Origin: JAKVCB01 sp963578605
GTDB lineage: Bacteria; Planctomycetota; Planctomycetia; Pirellulales; Lacipirellulaceae
Reading direction: 5' to 3'
DNA length: 15,931 nt
NCBI GenBank assembly: GCA_963578605.1
Contig: CAUZEA010000116.1
Span: 1 to 15,931 of the forward strand
The notes beneath the pieces are model-generated. The model saw nothing but the letters and a program-made list of their open reading frames with translations, had not been told where the DNA came from and made no database searches. Positions 13,388-15,931 of this stretch are shown in pieces. Position numbers and translations under genes: made by a program. The stretch's first letter is position 1, and each line of letters starts with the position of its first letter.

Positions 13388-14809
13388 CTAAGCCAGAATA
13401 TCCCTGACCACGTTGCCATAGACGTCGGTCAGCCGAAAGTCGCGACCTTCGTACCGATAGGTGAGCTTTTCATGATCAAGTCCCAATAAGTGCAATAGTG
13501 TCGCTTGCAGGTCATACAGATGAATTCGACCTAGTACTGGCTGGTAGCCCAAATCGTCAGTCGCACCATACGTCAATCCTGGCTTCACACCGCCACCGGC
13601 CATGAACGCACAGAAGCTTTCTTGCTGGTGCTCGCGGCCGTGCTTTTCGATCGGTGACGTGCCTGAAATATCCTGGCTCCATGGTGACCGGCCAAATTCT
13701 CCGGACCACAAAATAAGTGTCTCATCGAGTAACCCACGCCGTTTCAAATCGGTGATTAATCCAGCCACCGGCTTGTCAGCTTGCGCACAACTTATCGGCA
13801 AGGCAGTGCGAATATCTCCATGGTGGTCCCAACCAGTACACGTTACTTGTACGAAACGCACTCCCGCCTCACTTAAGCGACGAGCCAGCAAACAAGCACG
13901 GCCATTGCGATCCGTTGTTTCGTCATTGACACCATACAACCGTAACGTTTCTTCCGACTCGTCCGACAAATCGACCAGCTGGGGTGTTTCAGTTTGCATA
14001 CGGAACGCAAGTTCGAAGGACTCAATCATTCCTTCCATGCGAGCATCGGCCTGTACACGACCAAGCAAGCGTCGGTTCATGCCTTGCAGGAAATCGAGTC
14101 GGCGGCGCTGCATCGACTCTTCGACACTGGAATCCTGCAGATATTTGATCGGCAAAGTCTCGTCGTCGGTCGGCACGACAACTGGCGTTCCTTGATGGAC
14201 CCCAGCCAAAAACGCCGATCCATAGGTACGTCCATCCCCCGGCGGGTGAATAGTAATGAAACTCGGAAGATTTTCGTTCTCAGTTCCCAACCCATAACTG
14301 ATCCACGCCCCCATAGAAGGGCGCACCTCGGACAAGGTTCCCGTATGGAATTGAAGCGTTGCCGGCGCATGTGCTTTGTTATCCGTGTACATGGCCCTCA
14401 TCAGGCATAGATCATCCGCAACGCGAGCCAGGTTCGGCAACAAGTCCGACATCATCATGCCACACTCACCGCGTGGCCGAACGGGAGCAACAGGCTTCAT
14501 GGCAAGAAACTGGTCTACACCCACACGAATCTGATGCTTATCTATCGGGGCCGCGATCGTCTTGCCGTGATACCTGGCGATGATTGGTTTCGGGTCAAAC
14601 AAGTCAGGCTGCGACGGTCCCCCGGCCATGAACAGAAAGATAACTCGTTTAGCACGAGGGAAATGATCCGGGACATGCCGGCCCAGCGGTTGACTTGCTG
14701 CGTTGGCCAGGTTCGAAACCATCCCTTGCAGCGCCACACTGCCAAAGCCACACGCCGCTGTCCGCAACAACTGTCGACGGGACATCTCCAACACAGTTTG
14801 CCTGCTCAT
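13388..14809 (-). CDS. DUF1501 family protein, Tat signal
   Basis: A 473-residue exported protein with an alkaline-phosphatase/sulfatase-like core; no enzymatic role is firmly established for the family. ATG 14809 follows AAAGAG at 6-base spacing; the TTG two codons earlier is less likely. The Tat motif SRRQLL (residues 10-15) precedes a hydrophobic stretch and a cut near ANA (35-37). Family marks in order: FLFMAGGPSQPDLFDPKP near the N-terminus, MRAMYTDNKAHAPA, QVTCTGWDHHGD, ILWSGEFGRSPW, then GREHQQ and FMAGGGVKPG leading into YGATDDLGYQPV, and a C-terminal LLHLLGLDHEKLTYRYEGRD. Length is typical. It lies 31 bp downstream of the DUF1553 gene and surely shares its transcript, the standard planctomycete arrangement. 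Partnership at the cell envelope is inferred from the pairing. Confidence 0.93.
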   Translation of the reverse strand: MSRQTVLEMSRRQLLRTAACGFGSVALQGMVSNLANAASQPLGRHVPDHFPRAKRVIFLFMAGGPSQPDLFDPKPIIARYHGKTIAAPIDKHQIRVGVDQFLAMKPVAPVRPRGECGMMMSDLLPNLARVADDLCLMRAMYTDNKAHAPATLQFHTGTLSEVRPSMGAWISYGLGTENENLPSFITIHPPGDGRTYGSAFLAGVHQGTPVVVPTDDETLPIKYLQDSSVEESMQRRRLDFLQGMNRRLLGRVQADARMEGMIESFELAFRMQTETPQLVDLSDESEETLRLYGVNDETTDRNGRACLLARRLSEAGVRFVQVTCTGWDHHGDIRTALPISCAQADKPVAGLITDLKRRGLLDETLILWSGEFGRSPWSQDISGTSPIEKHGREHQQESFCAFMAGGGVKPGLTYGATDDLGYQPVLGRIHLYDLQATLLHLLGLDHEKLTYRYEGRDFRLTDVYGNVVRDILA

Positions 14810-14840
14810 CGTCAACTCTTTTTAGGTGTTTACCCTTTGC

Positions 14841-15931
14841 TTACAACGTCATCAGGAACTCATTGGTCACCAAGATCGCATGGCATAACTCATGCCACCC
14901 TGTTTCATCCCCCGACACAAATGCTTGGGCTGAATCCTTTTCAACAGAAGTAATCGGACGATTTAACGTACAGAGCCATAAAAATTCCAGTCTCGCGTCA
15001 TTTTCAGTTGCAACGCACTTCACTTGTTCTGCCAGTTTTACAGCGTGTTGCTTCACGGCTGGACTGTTCATCAAAAACAAAGCCTGCGTTGGGACTTCCG
15101 TGGTTGCCCGTTGGCCGACAAATTCGGCAGGTTGTGGGAAATCAAATACATTTCGCAACTCAGCAGGTCCCGGCTGGAGAGCCGAACGAATAATCGGCAA
15201 ATAGATGGTACGCTGTGCTTCCTGCTCAGGTCGCCACCGCTTGATTGTAAACGAGGGCGGATTCACATTCTTAGGATCGATATTGCGAACATTCTCAACA
15301 AACTCCAATGGCAGCGCCGGTCCACCTAATGACACTAGAAGTTGGCCACTCACAGCGAGCATCGAGTCGCGCAGCGCCTCGGCGTCAAGTCGGCAACGAT
15401 TCATCCTCCAGAAAAAACTGTTGGTTGGATCACACGCGTACGATTGGTGATTGTGGGCACTACTCATCCGGTACGATCGGGAGAGGACCAGTGAACGAAC
15501 CAAAGACTTTCGCGACCAGCCGTCCCGGATAAATTTTGTCGCCAAATGATCAAGCAACTTCGGATGGGTTGGCACCTCGCCACGAACACCGAAATAGTCA
15601 ACTGATGGTACCACTCCTGTGCCAAAAAGTTTTTGCCATATCCGATTCACCGTCACCCTGGCCGTCAGAGGATTGTCGGCACTGGAAATCCAGTCAGCAA
15701 ACTCGCGGCGGCCACTCACCTTTGGCGGAACCGTCGGTCCACCTCCTGCACTGCTCGCAACCACTGAAATAAAACCACGCGGCACTTCCTCGCCCAAGAC
15801 ACGTGGATTACCGCGAATCGTAATGCGCATGTCCTTCGGATCACTAACATCGCGTACACCATAGGTCTTGCGCAAACCGGGTGCGAAGTATTCCGCATGG
15901 AGGATCTGGCGATCCAGTTGGTCGATACGCT
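14841..15931 (-). CDS. DUF1553 (PSD1-type) protein, 5' end outside window
   Basis: The last 362 residues of a large planctomycete protein, open to the right edge of the window. The TTG at 15875 is an internal codon, because the frame continues upstream with IDQLDRQILHAEYFAPGL. Marks of the family: DMRITIRGNPRVLGEEVPRGF at the start of the visible part; REFADWISSADNPLTARVTV and NRIWQKLFGTG; DYFGVRGEVPTHPKLLDHLA; GWSRKSLVRSLVLSRSYRMSS; RLDAEALRDSMLAVSG; and near the end an RATTEVPTQALFLMNSP segment. Complete members are often over 700 residues and commonly carry an N-terminal DUF1549 region and sometimes a cytochrome-c-like domain, which would lie outside the window. Function unknown; some authors suspect a role with surface polysaccharides because such genes sit beside sulfatases and glycosidases. 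It is the upstream gene of the pair with DUF1501. Confidence 0.93.
   Translation of the reverse strand, partial: RIDQLDRQILHAEYFAPGLRKTYGVRDVSDPKDMRITIRGNPRVLGEEVPRGFISVVASSAGGGPTVPPKVSGRREFADWISSADNPLTARVTVNRIWQKLFGTGVVPSVDYFGVRGEVPTHPKLLDHLATKFIRDGWSRKSLVRSLVLSRSYRMSSAHNHQSYACDPTNSFFWRMNRCRLDAEALRDSMLAVSGQLLVSLGGPALPLEFVENVRNIDPKNVNPPSFTIKRWRPEQEAQRTIYLPIIRSALQPGPAELRNVFDFPQPAEFVGQRATTEVPTQALFLMNSPAVKQHAVKLAEQVKCVATENDARLEFLWLCTLNRPITSVEKDSAQAFVSGDETGWHELCHAILVTNEFLMTL

Noticed and set aside
1..15931. CRISPR array, transposase, integrase, phage or defence genes
   Set aside because: No regularly spaced repeats and no coding sequence resembling these families was found on either strand.

Overview
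The window looks like accessory DNA from a planctomycete or a close PVC-type bacterium. The pointers are a DUF1553 (PSD1-type) gene next to a Tat-exported DUF1501 gene, a Tat-exported Gfo/Idh/MocA oxidoreductase of the 'GRTGRGGYGH' kind, a remnant of a ThuA-domain gene, and several large secreted carbohydrate-active proteins. This assignment comes from gene content, not from a marker gene. No tRNA, rRNA, CRISPR array, transposase or integrase was seen.

Layout. (1) 1-1191, plus strand: the 3' part of a sugar-porter-type MFS transporter. (2) 1255-6729, plus strand: one very long multidomain glycoside-hydrolase-like reading frame (GH42-like, with a beta-galactosidase-trimerisation-type domain). 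It is cut by a single in-frame TAG at 4648-4650, so it reads as two genes of 1131 and 688 codons. Its 5' end is also doubtful: no clear signal peptide, a start inside a degenerate 5-bp repeat, and a perfect hairpin. (3) 6859-11313, minus strand: a two-gene unit of secreted proteins. The promoter-proximal gene is a GH67-N/TIM-barrel-like putative glycosidase, followed by a carbohydrate-binding-module plus sialidase-like (BNR) protein with five Asp-box-like motifs. (4) 11314-12056: 743 bp without an intact gene, holding the last ~50 codons of a ThuA-like protein and several small repeats. (5) 12057-13277, plus strand: Tat-exported Gfo/Idh/MocA oxidoreductase. (6) 13388-15931, minus strand: DUF1501 and the 3' part of a DUF1553 gene, with DUF1553 upstream.

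How the genes may work together (inference). Regions 1-3 read as a glycan-use locus: exported enzymes bind and cut a polysaccharide or glycoconjugate and the MFS porter takes up a released sugar or acid. The Gfo/Idh/MocA and ThuA pieces are families often tied to sugar oxidation or rearrangement in this phylum. DUF1501/DUF1553 pairs are common in planctomycetes and have no firmly established role. The right-hand third (from about 11.3 kb) is visibly more AT-rich than the left, so the window may join blocks of different history. Two decayed genes (the amber-interrupted glycosidase and the ThuA stub) suggest a locus in flux.
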